DNA of 64,000 bases from the NCBI GenBank assembly GCA_944322285.1, contig CALUOR010000003.1, forward strand, positions 62,001 to 126,000. The letters run 5' to 3'. The DNA comes from an uncultured Bacteroides sp. (lineage in GTDB: Bacteria > Bacteroidota > Bacteroidia > Bacteroidales > Bacteroidaceae). Position 1 is the stretch's first letter. Each line of letters starts with the position of its first letter. Below the pieces are notes generated by a model that was not told the origin of the DNA, searched no databases, and was given only the letters and a program-made list of their open reading frames with translations. Both the position numbers and the translations under genes were made by a program. Positions 17,017-25,499 of the stretch are shown one piece after another.

Positions 17017-19767
17017 TTACTTATCGAACAGCCGGAGGCGGTTCTCACGGGCTTCCTCTATCGGCACGGGCTTTATAGCTTGCACTTCGTTCTTGGCACG
17101 CAGGGCTGCATAATCTTCCTGCAACGTTTGAACAAATGTGTCTTTTTGCACGGGATTCATCAGGCGGGAGGCCACGGTGACATTTTGCGAGGCATCTTTC
17201 AGGTGCACCACGGGTGCATGATAGACAGGGGCTATCTTCAAGGCTGTGTGTAGGCGTGAGGTGGTGGCTCCGCCTATGAGCAAGGGAATGTCCAAACCGG
17301 CTTTCTCCAATTCGGCGGCCACACGTGTCATTTCTTCCAATGAAGGCGTAATCAAGCCGCTCAGTCCTATCATGTCCACTTTCTCTTCAATGGCACAGCG
17401 CACGATTTCCTCGGCAGGCACCATGACGCCTAAGTCGATGATTTCATACCCGTTGCAGGCCATTACTACCGACACGATGTTCTTCCCGATGTCGTGCACA
17501 TCGCCTTTCACGGTGGCGAGCAACACTTTGCCCGCATGGGTCGTCCGATGTTGTTTTTCCGACTCAATGACCGGCTGAAGAATGGCCACCGCTTTCTTCA
17601 TGGTGCGGGCCGCTTTTACGACTTGGGGCAGAAACATCTTGCCCGCCCCGAAGAGGTCGCCCACATGATTCATGCCTGCCATCAACGGCCCTTCGATAAT
17701 GTCTACAGCCTTTGGATAGCTTTGCAAAGCCTCGTTCAGATCCTCCTCCAAATAATCAGCAATACCCTTGACCAAGGCATATTTCAAACGTTCTTCCAAC
17801 GAACCTTCCCGCCAAAGCAGATGGGGGGATGACATGCCTCCCTCATTCGACTTCTCCGCTTCTTTCTCGGCTTTCAAGCGTTCGGCGGTTTCTATCAAAC
17901 GTTCGGAAGCGTCGGGATAGCGGTTGAGCACCACATCTTCAATACGTCCCAACACGTCCGCCGGGATTTCGCTGTAAAGCACAGACGAGGCGGGATTGAC
18001 GATACCCATATCCATCCCTTCGCGGATGGCGTGATAGAGGAACACGGCGTGCATGGCCTCACGGATGTAATTGTTTCCCCGGAAGGAGAACGACAGGTTG
18101 CTCACTCCACCGCTGACGTGGGCTCCCGGCAGATTCTTACGTATCCATCGAGTGGCGCGGATGAAGTCTACGGCATAGTTGTCGTGCTCCTCCATGCCCG
18201 TGGCAATGGCCAATACGTTAGGGTCGAAAATGATGTCTTGAGGAGGGAATCCCACTTTCTCCACCAACAGGCGATAAGCGCGGTCGCATACGGCTATCTT
18301 CCGCTCGTAGGTATCGGCCTGTCCTTCTTCATCGAAAGCCATGACCACCACGGCGGCTCCCAACCGGCGCACTTCGCGCGCATGAGCCAAGAATACTTCT
18401 TCGCCTTCTTTCAAGGAGATGGAGTTGACCACGGACTTACCTTGCACACACTTCAGGCCCGCCACAATGACCTCCCATTTGGAAGAGTCTATCATCACGG
18501 GCACACGGGCAATCTCAGGCTCAGAGGCTATCAAGTTCAGGAAGTTCACCATCTCGGCACGGGCGTCCAGCAAGCCGTCGTCCATGTTGATGTCTATCAC
18601 CTGGGCACCGTCTTCCACTTGCCGACGGGCGATACTGAGCGCTTCCTCGTAATTCTTTTCTTTTATCAGGCGGAGGAACTTGCGCGAGCCTGCCACGTTG
18701 CACCGCTCGCCAATGTTGATGAAGTTGTTTTCGGGCCTCACTTCCAGCGTCTCCAAGCCTGAAAGGCATAAGCTTTGAGGCCGATTGGCCGGGACATGAG
18801 GCCTCGCGTCCTTCACCAAAGCAGGATAGCGGGCGATGTAAGCGTCCGTAGTGCCGCAACACCCGCCCACGATGTTCACCAAGCCTTCGCGGATGTATTC
18901 GCCAATCTCCTGCGCCATCTCCTCCGGCGTCTGGTCATATTGCCCCAAGCTATTGGGAAGTCCGGCATTGGGGTATGCGCTTATATAATAAGGCGCACGC
19001 ACGGCCAGTTGCTCCAAGAAGGGTTTCAGTTGGCGTGCGCCGAACGAACAATTCAGCCCTATTGAGAAGATGTCGGCATGGCTCACCGAGGCCAGAAAAG
19101 CATCCAGCGTCTGTCCGGAGAGGGTACGTCCTCCCGTATCGGACACGGTAACAGACAACATCAGAGGCACTCGCTTGCCTGCTCTTTCCATGGCTTCTCC
19201 GGCGGCATAGATGGCGGCTTTGGCGTTGAGCGTGTCGAAGATGGTTTCCACCAGCAGGGCATCCACGTCTTCTTCCAGCAGGGCGGACATTTGTTCGAGG
19301 TAGGCTTCGGCCAGCTCGTCAAAGGTAAGGGCGCGAAGAGCGGGATTGTTCACATCGGGGCTCATGGAGCAGGTCTTGTTCGTGGGGCCTACGGATCCGG
19401 CCACAAATCGTGGTTTATCCGATGTGGAAAATTCATCGGCCAGACGGCGCGCCAAGCGTGCGGCTTCCCGGTTGATGTCGCGCACGGCGTCTTGCGTGTG
19501 ATAATCGGTCTGACTGATACGGTTGGCGTTGAACGTATTGGTCTCGATGATGTCGGCACCGGCCGTGAGGTATTTCCGATGGATATCCTCTATGATATCT
19601 GGACGGGTGAGGCACAACAAGTCGTTGTTTCCCTTCAGCTGGCCGGGAATATCACTAAAACGCTCCCCCCGGAAGTCTGCTTCCGTCAGGCCGTATTGTT
19701 GTATCATGGTGCCCATCGCACCGTCCAATATCAAGACGCGCTCATGTGCCAATTCCTCGATTTTCAT
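17017..19767 (-). CDS. metH: cobalamin-dependent methionine synthase lacking the activation domain
   Basis: MetH moves a methyl group from methyltetrahydrofolate via cobalamin to homocysteine. The 916-residue protein has the homocysteine-binding barrel (zinc cysteines in GLNCSFGARQ and VGGCCGTTDAY, about residues 1-320), the pterin-binding barrel (FINIGERCNVAGSRKF, about 350-610), the cobalamin cap, and the cobalamin-binding domain with GDVHDIGKNIV (the DxHxxG histidine ligand). It ends soon after GGATTSRLHTALKIAP. The C-terminal AdoMet-binding reactivation domain of about 330 residues in E. coli MetH is absent. The gene is last in the run NigD-like/Yip1/smpB/metH, 25 bases after smpB. Confidence 0.96.
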   Translation of the reverse strand: MKIEELAHERVLILDGAMGTMIQQYGLTEADFRGERFSDIPGQLKGNNDLLCLTRPDIIEDIHRKYLTAGADIIETNTFNANRISQTDYHTQDAVRDINREAARLARRLADEFSTSDKPRFVAGSVGPTNKTCSMSPDVNNPALRALTFDELAEAYLEQMSALLEEDVDALLVETIFDTLNAKAAIYAAGEAMERAGKRVPLMLSVTVSDTGGRTLSGQTLDAFLASVSHADIFSIGLNCSFGARQLKPFLEQLAVRAPYYISAYPNAGLPNSLGQYDQTPEEMAQEIGEYIREGLVNIVGGCCGTTDAYIARYPALVKDARPHVPANRPQSLCLSGLETLEVRPENNFINIGERCNVAGSRKFLRLIKEKNYEEALSIARRQVEDGAQVIDINMDDGLLDARAEMVNFLNLIASEPEIARVPVMIDSSKWEVIVAGLKCVQGKSVVNSISLKEGEEVFLAHAREVRRLGAAVVVMAFDEEGQADTYERKIAVCDRAYRLLVEKVGFPPQDIIFDPNVLAIATGMEEHDNYAVDFIRATRWIRKNLPGAHVSGGVSNLSFSFRGNNYIREAMHAVFLYHAIREGMDMGIVNPASSVLYSEIPADVLGRIEDVVLNRYPDASERLIETAERLKAEKEAEKSNEGGMSSPHLLWREGSLEERLKYALVKGIADYLEEDLNEALQSYPKAVDIIEGPLMAGMNHVGDLFGAGKMFLPQVVKAARTMKKAVAILQPVIESEKQHRTTHAGKVLLATVKGDVHDIGKNIVSVVMACNGYEIIDLGVMVPAEEIVRCAIEEKVDMIGLSGLITPSLEEMTRVAAELEKAGLDIPLLIGGATTSRLHTALKIAPVYHAPVVHLKDASQNVTVASRLMNPVQKDTFVQTLQEDYAALRAKNEVQAIKPVPIEEARENRLRLFDK

Positions 19768-19792
19768 CGTATATTTTCAGTTGTATTGAATT

Positions 19793-20245
19793 TTAGTGTT
19801 TAAACATCCGTGCCATGTCCCGCTTGTCCTCTTTCTCTTTCAGGGATTGGCGCTTGTCATACTGCTTCTTACCCTTGGCCAAGGCAATGACCAACTTTGC
19901 CAACCCTTTCTCGTTGATAAACAGGCGGACGGGCACAATGGTGAAACCTGGGTCTTGCGACGTGCGTTGCAATTTCTCCAGTTCTTTGCGGTTGAGCAAG
20001 AGTTTGCGGTCGCGTCGCGCGTTGTGGTTGTTATACGAGCCATAGAAGTATTCGGCCACGTGCATGTTCTTCACCCACAATTCGCCATTGGCAAAATAGC
20101 AAAACGTATCCACCAAGCTGGCTTTGCCCATACGAATGGATTTTATCTCGGTGCCCGTCAGTACGATGCCGGCCGTGTATGTGTCTATCAGTTCGTAGTC
20201 GAACGTGGCTCGTTTGTTCTTTATGTTTACAGGTGCCTGTTTCAT
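19793..20245 (-). CDS. smpB: SsrA-binding protein SmpB
   Basis: SmpB binds tmRNA and brings it to stalled ribosomes for trans-translation. The 150-residue protein is full length. It contains [29 protein letters not shown], read here in parts as the conserved ATFDYE and GTEIKS core, then [31 protein letters not shown], and the basic C-terminal tail with [13 protein letters not shown] that inserts into the mRNA channel. It lies 15 bases after the Yip1 gene and 25 bases before metH, as part of one minus-strand operon. Confidence 0.98.
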   Translation of the reverse strand: MKQAPVNIKNKRATFDYELIDTYTAGIVLTGTEIKSIRMGKASLVDTFCYFANGELWVKNMHVAEYFYGSYNNHNARRDRKLLLNRKELEKLQRTSQDPGFTIVPVRLFINEKGLAKLVIALAKGKKQYDKRQSLKEKEDKRDMARMFKH

Positions 20246-20260
20246 TGTTTCTCTTATTCA

Positions 20261-20836
20261 TTAATTCAGCACTACCGTCAGCTCGTTGAACATCCATTCC
20301 ACCAGTGCGGGGCATGCTATCAGCAATACGGAAGCTATCAGCGTAAAGCTCAACCGGTCATTCGCCCGGATGTCGAGCACCTTCATGCAACCTTCCCAAA
20401 TAATGTAAACGGTATAAAACTGAAGCAACAGGGCGATGATTTGGAAATCGGGCAAGATGCCTATCACGATGTGCAGCAAGAAGATGACCACCATGGCATA
20501 ACCCGCGAATTGTTGTACTTCGGGCAAGCGTGAGGGCATCTTGAGGTAGCGAACGAGGGTCTCGTTGATGAGGTAAGCTGCCAGAAAATAGCCTCCAAAC
20601 AAAGCCACCGCTACAGCGCAACACCTTGTCATGGCATATTGGAAACTCTCAGGCCCTCCCCATCCCATGGTCATTAATGCGCCGATGAAGACCGACAGGC
20701 CGCATAAACCTATCATAGGATAGACAAAAGCCATGAAGACTTTCCGCCTATCCTCTTCCAAACGAATTTCCTCCCAGGCGCGTGCCGGGGAGGAAATCAG
20801 TTGCAAAGCTATATGTATCAGTTCTTTGTAATTCAA
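20261..20836 (-). CDS. Yip1-family integral membrane protein
   Basis: The 191-residue protein has a cytosolic N terminus (NYKELIHIALQLISSPARAWEEI, seen in parts as NYKEL and SPARAWEEI) followed by about five membrane segments, the outline of Yip1 domain proteins. Function in bacteria is unknown. The best start is a TTG at 20836, because no upstream ATG exists in this frame before a stop and the family N terminus begins at this codon. The TTG overlaps the TGA of the NigD-like gene (TTGA), which points to translational coupling. smpB follows after 15 bases. Confidence 0.8.
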   Translation of the reverse strand: MNYKELIHIALQLISSPARAWEEIRLEEDRRKVFMAFVYPMIGLCGLSVFIGALMTMGWGGPESFQYAMTRCCAVAVALFGGYFLAAYLINETLVRYLKMPSRLPEVQQFAGYAMVVIFLLHIVIGILPDFQIIALLLQFYTVYIIWEGCMKVLDIRANDRLSFTLIASVLLIACPALVEWMFNELTVVLN

Positions 20837-21669
20837 TTTTGCGAAGTTTGTGCAGGGTCTTTGTATTCAACTTCGTAAGTTGTATAGTCTTCGGGCATCT
20901 TTCCAGTCTGATACAAATCTTCGTGAGCCTTAATAATCAGTTTGGTGGGTATATTACCGGCTTTTACAGTAAATTCAGCTATTACCGAACGAAGGTTAAA
21001 TGCATACCAATTGCCTGTATAATATTGTTTTTCATCATCCGTGCCTTTATCGTGACGTAAATAAAGGGTCAGCTCTGTGCTACCTGATTCAACTTCACTC
21101 ATATTGCAAGCTAATACTAACTTGTGTTTTTTGAAAACTTCCTGACTATCATCCCCTATATTAAAGTAGATAGGAAGAAGTACTGCATCTAAATCAAACA
21201 AAACTGGTATACTTTTGCTGTAGCCATCTGAGGGAGATAATGTCATAATCGGAGCGGTATCGGGTGCATTGGCTTCCATTTCCTCGTCTGTTTGAGCAAT
21301 AAAAATCTCATCTTCGGTGATACCAGCGATAGATAATATTTCTATATCAAATGAATGTGTAGTTGTTGTATCATCATATTTATCTTCAGCTTCGGTTTCA
21401 TCTTCAGCCCATTTAAAATAGAAATTTGCGTAATCTGCTTTTGAAATGTCAAATCCACTGCTCTCCATTGAAGCTAAAGATGCAGCTGTAGGCATGTATG
21501 AATTTCCTAGTGGGTCTGTAAAATAGTATCCCATTATTGAACTTTCAACACGGAAAATGCCATAACCATCCCATGTGGAACCAGAAGAGTTCGAATTCAG
21601 ACATGAAGTCATTGAAAGCCCCATAATTAAGGTCAGGGCCACAAGCATTAACGATTTAATCTTTCTCAT
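20833..21669 (-). CDS. NigD-like lipoprotein
   Basis: The 278-residue protein has a lipoprotein signal (MRKIKSLMLVALTLIMGLSM then TSC) and then a beta-rich domain of the NigD type, a Bacteroides family named from the bacteriocin gene nigD but of unknown function. I chose the ATG at 21669 because the promoter box at 21709-21716 would leave almost no leader for the ATG at 21696 and none for 21711. Codon use is clearly more A/T-rich than in the neighbouring smpB-metH genes, hinting at later arrival. The stop overlaps the TTG start of the Yip1 gene, so it leads that operon. Confidence 0.75.
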   Translation of the reverse strand: MRKIKSLMLVALTLIMGLSMTSCLNSNSSGSTWDGYGIFRVESSIMGYYFTDPLGNSYMPTAASLASMESSGFDISKADYANFYFKWAEDETEAEDKYDDTTTTHSFDIEILSIAGITEDEIFIAQTDEEMEANAPDTAPIMTLSPSDGYSKSIPVLFDLDAVLLPIYFNIGDDSQEVFKKHKLVLACNMSEVESGSTELTLYLRHDKGTDDEKQYYTGNWYAFNLRSVIAEFTVKAGNIPTKLIIKAHEDLYQTGKMPEDYTTYEVEYKDPAQTSQN

Positions 21670-21708
21670 TGTTATTCTATAAAGTTTAGTATTCATAATT
21701 AGCATCCG

Positions 21709-21716
21709 CAAAGGTA
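21709..21716 (-). promoter_or_regulatory. -7 promoter box of the NigD-like operon
   Basis: The minus strand reads TACCTTTG followed by C, a good match to TAnnTTTG, 40 bases before the chosen ATG at 21669. Confidence 0.6.
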
Positions 21717-21938
21717 GATAAAAGTATCTACTTCATTAAAAAACAACACGCTTTTTTCATTGTTTTTAAGAGTAAATGCCACGCTTGCCATAATACTGCA
21801 TGAGGAATAACATTTTTTTTAAGGGCAGACTGATGTTTGTGATAATTGAGAATCTAACTAAGACCTCTTCGGGGTTCTGAAATCAACCAATAGACATAAT
21901 TGGGCGTTGGAGCGATAAGTAATTAATCAAAATTATCT

Positions 21939-22039
21939 TATAGCACACAGATGACACAGATGAGACTGATTTGCACAGATTATTTTTTTAATAATATCTG
22001 TGGTTATCTGTTAAATCAGTGTTATCTGTGTGCCATAGT
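21939..22039. repeat. imperfect hairpin repeat, copy 2
   Basis: Left arm about 21939-21985 and right arm about 21992-22039 are imperfect reverse complements rich in CACAGAT and CAGATGACACAGAT words, ending in GCACACAG / CTGTGTGCC. It shares word structure with the hairpin at 6852-6973 and the half-copy at 8351-8372. Confidence 0.8.
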
Positions 22040-22265
22040 ATAAGTTAATTCTGTACACTTACTTAGTTGCTTATAATATAATATGGTGTGTAATCTCCTC
22101 TTTTGGGCATGTGAAAGTGGAAATTTTATTTTACAAGTAAAATTAATTATTATTAAAGTTTGGAGCTGGATTTTGTTAACAGGTGTATAAGAAAAGACCT
22201 CCAAAAGCCTTTCTAAGTGTAAGTAATTGTGGATATACTTGATTTTTAGCAATTTAGATGTCGTA

Positions 22266-22390
22266 GAAACACTGCGCTATTTCCGTTTTGTCAGCGCAGT
22301 GTTTACCCTTGAATCAGCGCAGTGTTTGGGCAGAAATACTGCGCCGGTTGAGAGGAAATAGTGCGCTGATTGAACGGACATTTTGCGCTC
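22266..22390. repeat. palindrome array A, six units, 21-23 bp period
   Basis: A core ACTGCGC or its complement GCGCAGT (one copy AGTGCGC, last copy TTTGCGC) occurs at 22271, 22294, 22317, 22338, 22360 and 22382, so spacing is 23, 23, 21, 22 and 22. Orientation switches between copies, and two copies read CAGCGCAGTGTTT in full. It lies between the NigD-like promoter region and the adk terminator. Confidence 0.75.
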
Positions 22391-22449
22391 GCTTTTCAGA
22401 TTGAGAAAAATGTTGAAAAGAAGAGGAGTTTTGCGGAAAATAAAAATAA

Positions 22450-22500
22450 AAATCACAAAAAAGCGAAACATTTTTGAACGGTCTCGCTTTTTTGTGATTT
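22450..22500 (-). terminator. intrinsic terminator downstream of adk
   Basis: Perfect 17-base arms (22450-22466 and 22484-22500) form a hairpin with a 17-base loop. On the minus strand, 40 bases after the adk stop, the stem is followed by a T-rich run (TTTTTATTTTTATTTT). Confidence 0.85.
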
Positions 22501-22540
22501 AAGCAAGGATTTCCATTTTTAATGGCGTATCCTTCTGCCG

Positions 22541-23116
22541 TTATTTATGAGCCTGGTCGATAGCGTTGCAAATGTCTGTGGTGATGCGCTCCAATTCTCC
22601 CAAGCCATTAATGTGAGCGTACAAACCCTCTTGTTTATACCAGTCGATGAGGGGAGCGGTTTGGCTATGGTATACGGTGAGACGCTTGCGGATGGTCTCT
22701 TCATTGTCGTCGGCACGGCCGCTTTGTTGTCCGCGCAGGATGAGGCGGTTCATCAATTCGTCTTCAGGAACTTCGAGGTCCAACATGACAGTAACGGCCT
22801 GTTCGCGTTCGGCCAACATCTTTTTCAATGCTTCTGCTTGGGCAATGGTGCGGGGGAAACCGTCGAAAATGACTCCCTTGCTTTCCTTCAGGTTGTCCAG
22901 CGTGGAAGCCAGAATGTCGATGATGAGTTCATCGGGCAACAATTGTCCCTGGTCAATGTATCCTTTGGCCGTTTTTCCCAATTCGGTTCCGGCTTTAATT
23001 TCGGCGCGCAGCACGTCTCCCGTGGAGATGTGGTTAATGCCATACTTTTCTACGATTCTTTCGCTTTGCGTTCCCTTGCCTGAGCCGGGAGCGCCAAAAA
23101 TTACAATGTTCAACAT
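22541..23116 (-). CDS. adk: adenylate kinase
   Basis: Adk interconverts ATP plus AMP with two ADP in the cytoplasm. The 191-residue protein has the P loop FGAPGSGKGTQ at the N terminus, the AMP-binding region HISTGDVLRAEI, the signature GVIFDGFPRTIAQAEAL and the arginines in RLILRGQQSGRADDNEETIRKRL. The LID is short and lacks the four-cysteine zinc form, so this is the short-type enzyme. It follows hpt on the same strand but is separated from it by a 170-base nested repeat element. A strong terminator lies downstream. Confidence 0.97.
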   Translation of the reverse strand: MLNIVIFGAPGSGKGTQSERIVEKYGINHISTGDVLRAEIKAGTELGKTAKGYIDQGQLLPDELIIDILASTLDNLKESKGVIFDGFPRTIAQAEALKKMLAEREQAVTVMLDLEVPEDELMNRLILRGQQSGRADDNEETIRKRLTVYHSQTAPLIDWYKQEGLYAHINGLGELERITTDICNAIDQAHK

Positions 23117-23153
23117 ACTTATATAATGTTTAATGTATAATGTTTTAAGTAAC

Positions 23154-23322
23154 TAAATGATAATTTAGCGGGGCGGAGCCCCGCTTGAATGAAGAATTAA
23201 GAATGATGAATAAAGAATTAGGCTGCGCTGTTATAGTACATTCTTATACCGCATGGTATTCTTCATTCTTAATTCTTCATTCCTAATTTAAAGCGCGCTT
23301 GCGCGCGCTAAATTCCCATTTA
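23154..23322. repeat. nested inverted-repeat element between hpt and adk
   Basis: The outer arms are AATTTAGCG (23162-23170) and CGCTAAATT (23306-23314), with further matching TAAATG two bases outside. Inside each arm is a G/C-rich mini-hairpin (GCGGGGC/GCCCCGC near 23168-23184; AGCGCGC/GCGCGCT near 23292-23309). Inside those is a perfect 19-base inverted repeat, 23187-23205 and 23264-23282, made of the words GAATGAAGAATTAAGAATG. The right end runs into the hpt stop codon. Confidence 0.8.
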
Positions 23323-23859
23323 ATCGTTCACCACCGTATAAATATCCCGGTAGTTGCGCCCCAGTCCGTCATAATCCAAGCCGTAGCCTACGATGAAGTC
23401 GTTGGGGATATGCATGGCGGCGTATTCGATGTTCAAATCCACTTTCAGTTTGTCCGGCTTGACAAGCAGCGTGGCAATGTGTATTTCTTGTGGATTGCGT
23501 GTGCCCAGTGTTTCCAGCAGCCGTTGCATGGTCAGTCCCGTGTCCACAATGTCTTCCACGATGACTACGGTGCGGCCCGTGATGTTTTCGTTCAGCCCGA
23601 TCACTTCTTTTATGGTGCCGGTGGAGGATACTCCTTGGTAGGAGGCCAATTTTACAAACGAAATTTCACAAGGAATGGTGATGCGCTTCATCAAGTCGGC
23701 GGTAAACATAAACGAACCGTTCAGTACGCTGAGAAAAAGCGGATTCTTGCCTGCCAAGTCCCGGCTGATTGCACTTGCCACACGGTCTACTTCCCGCAGA
23801 ATGTGCTCTTCGGGGATGGAAATAGTAAAGCGTTTGTCTTTTATTTGTATGGTGTCCAT
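23320..23859 (-). CDS. hpt: hypoxanthine phosphoribosyltransferase
   Basis: Hpt salvages hypoxanthine and guanine using PRPP to give IMP and GMP. The 179-residue protein has the PRPP-binding signature VVIVEDIVDTGLTMQ, the N-terminal KNPLFLSVLNGSFMF with the cis-peptide loop region, and VGYGLDYDGLGRNYRDI near the C terminus, all typical of bacterial HPRT. It is cytoplasmic. It starts 22 bases from a good -7 box and is divergent from nnr. Its stop codon forms the edge of the repeat element that separates it from adk. Confidence 0.95.
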   Translation of the reverse strand: MDTIQIKDKRFTISIPEEHILREVDRVASAISRDLAGKNPLFLSVLNGSFMFTADLMKRITIPCEISFVKLASYQGVSSTGTIKEVIGLNENITGRTVVIVEDIVDTGLTMQRLLETLGTRNPQEIHIATLLVKPDKLKVDLNIEYAAMHIPNDFIVGYGLDYDGLGRNYRDIYTVVND

Positions 23860-23880
23860 GAGCTATTTGTTAAATCTGCG

Positions 23881-23888
23881 CAAAGGTA
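23881..23888 (-). promoter_or_regulatory. -7 promoter box of hpt
   Basis: The minus strand reads TACCTTTGC, a strong match to the Bacteroidetes -7 box, 21 bases before the hpt start. It is divergent from the nnr box 38 bases away. Confidence 0.6.
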
Positions 23889-23926
23889 GTGATTTCTTTT
23901 CATTTGCGAAATAGAAAGGGAATGAC

Positions 23927-23934
23927 TACTTTTG
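23927..23934 (+). promoter_or_regulatory. -7 promoter box of nnr
   Basis: TACTTTTG followed by C lies 29 bases before the ATG at 23964. Confidence 0.55.
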
Positions 23935-23963
23935 CCGAAAAGAACTAAAATAGCTGAAAGAGT

Positions 23964-25499
23964 ATGATGAAGATATTTCCAACTTCGGGCATCAAGCAAC
24001 TGGATGCCTATACAATCGAGCATGAGCCTATAGCCTCCATCGACTTAATGGAGCGGGCCGCACAAGCGCTGGCAGAGGCGATAATGGAACGCTGGAGTGA
24101 CCCCGCAACTCCTTTTGTGATTTTTGCAGGCCCCGGCAATAACGGAGGCGATGCCTTGGCCATAGCACGGCTGATGGCCGGACGTGGTTATAGGCCGGAT
24201 GTGTATCTGTTTAACACACAGGGACATTTGTCGGAAGATTGCCAAATGAACCGCGACCGTCTGAAGGAAGTAAAAGACGTTGTTTTCCATGAGGTAACTA
24301 CCCAATTCGTTCCTCCCACATTGACCGCCGGGCATGTGGTCATAGACGGACTTTTCGGTAGCGGACTGAACAAACCTTTGGCGGGCGGCTTTGCCGCGGT
24401 GGTGAAGTACGTCAATGCTTCGCCAAGTCAGGTGGTATCTCTCGACGTGCCTTCCGGTTTGTTTGGCGAAGACAATACCTATAATATACAGGCGCACATC
24501 ATCCGTGCCAACCTCACTTTGAGCCTTCAATTGCCCAAGCTGGCTTTTCTGTTTGCCGAGAATGCGCCGTATGTAGGCGAATGGCGGTTGCTGGACATCG
24601 GCCTAAGCCAAGAGGCGATAGAGCAGACGGAGACAGACTACGTATTGACCGAGAATGACGATATACTCCCGATGTTGAAGCCGCGCGGCAAGTTTGCCCA
24701 TAAGGGTAACTTCGGGCGGGCTTTGCTTATTGCCGGCTCGCAGGGCATGGCCGGCGCGTCCGTTTTGGCGGCCAAGGCCTGCTTGCGTTCAGGGGTAGGC
24801 CTGTTGACGGCGCATGTGCCCTTCTGCAATAACGCCATTCTGCAAACTGCGGTGCCTGAGGCCATGACGGAGTTGGATTACAATGAGACATGTTTCTCCG
24901 AGTTTGTGGATACGGACGATTATCAGGCAATTGCCATCGGACCGGGTTTGGGGCGTAAACCTGAAACGGAGGAAGCCGTGCTGCAGCAGATAGAATCGTG
25001 CCAGACGCCGATGGTGATTGATGCCGATGCCTTGAATATTCTGGGGGAACATCGTGATTTTCTGAACCGTTTGCCGCAAGGCAGCATCCTGACTCCGCAT
25101 CCTAAGGAGTTGGAGCGGCTGGTAGGAACCTGCCGCAACTCCTATGAACGGCTGGACAAGGCGCGTCAGCTGGCACGTACCGCCCAAGTGCATATTGTAT
25201 TGAAAGGGGCTTATACGGCCGTGATTACTCCGGAAGGAAAATGTTGGTTTAACCCCACCGGCAATCCCGGCATGGCCACAGGAGGCAGCGGCGATGTGCT
25301 TACAGGTGTATTGCTGGCTTTGTTGGCGCAAGGATATGACACAACCACCACGGCTCGTCTGGGTGTGTACGTCCACGGCCTTGCAGGCGATTTATGCCGC
25401 AAACGCCAGGGAATGACCGCGATGATAGCGGGCGACCTTGTACAGATGCTGCCCGCTGCATGGCGTATATTGGAAGAGGCTACGGACGCCGAGTCGTGA
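23964..25499 (+). CDS. nnr: bifunctional NAD(P)H-hydrate epimerase / ADP-dependent dehydratase
   Basis: This enzyme repairs hydrated NAD(P)H: the N-terminal YjeF_N domain epimerises NAD(P)HX and the C-terminal ribokinase-like domain dehydrates the S form with ADP. The 511-residue protein has IFAGPGNNGGDALAIARLM in the N-terminal domain (about residues 1-215). The C-terminal domain shows KGNFGRALLIAGSQGMAGA, AIGPGLGRK and the phosphate-binding NPGMATGGSGDVLTG. Both domains look intact. Two ATG codons in tandem make the exact start uncertain by one codon. The last 20 bases overlap the convergent DUF5715 gene. Confidence 0.95.
   Translation: MMKIFPTSGIKQLDAYTIEHEPIASIDLMERAAQALAEAIMERWSDPATPFVIFAGPGNNGGDALAIARLMAGRGYRPDVYLFNTQGHLSEDCQMNRDRLKEVKDVVFHEVTTQFVPPTLTAGHVVIDGLFGSGLNKPLAGGFAAVVKYVNASPSQVVSLDVPSGLFGEDNTYNIQAHIIRANLTLSLQLPKLAFLFAENAPYVGEWRLLDIGLSQEAIEQTETDYVLTENDDILPMLKPRGKFAHKGNFGRALLIAGSQGMAGASVLAAKACLRSGVGLLTAHVPFCNNAILQTAVPEAMTELDYNETCFSEFVDTDDYQAIAIGPGLGRKPETEEAVLQQIESCQTPMVIDADALNILGEHRDFLNRLPQGSILTPHPKELERLVGTCRNSYERLDKARQLARTAQVHIVLKGAYTAVITPEGKCWFNPTGNPGMATGGSGDVLTGVLLALLAQGYDTTTTARLGVYVHGLAGDLCRKRQGMTAMIAGDLVQMLPAAWRILEEATDAES

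Larger units (their letters stand above)
21717..22449. other. gene-free A/T-rich region with hairpin repeat and palindrome array
   Basis: About 730 bases without a credible gene. They contain a CAGATGAC-type hairpin repeat (21939-22039) and a six-unit GCGC dyad array (22266-22390). The open frame at 22022-22252 on the minus strand runs through the repeat arm and low-complexity DNA and has no family feature. Nothing else was recognised in 21717-21938 or 22040-22265. Confidence 0.6.

Noticed and set aside
22022-22252. 76-codon open frame on the minus strand
   Set aside because: It overlaps the arm of a hairpin repeat and A/T-rich DNA and lacks any recognisable feature or promoter.
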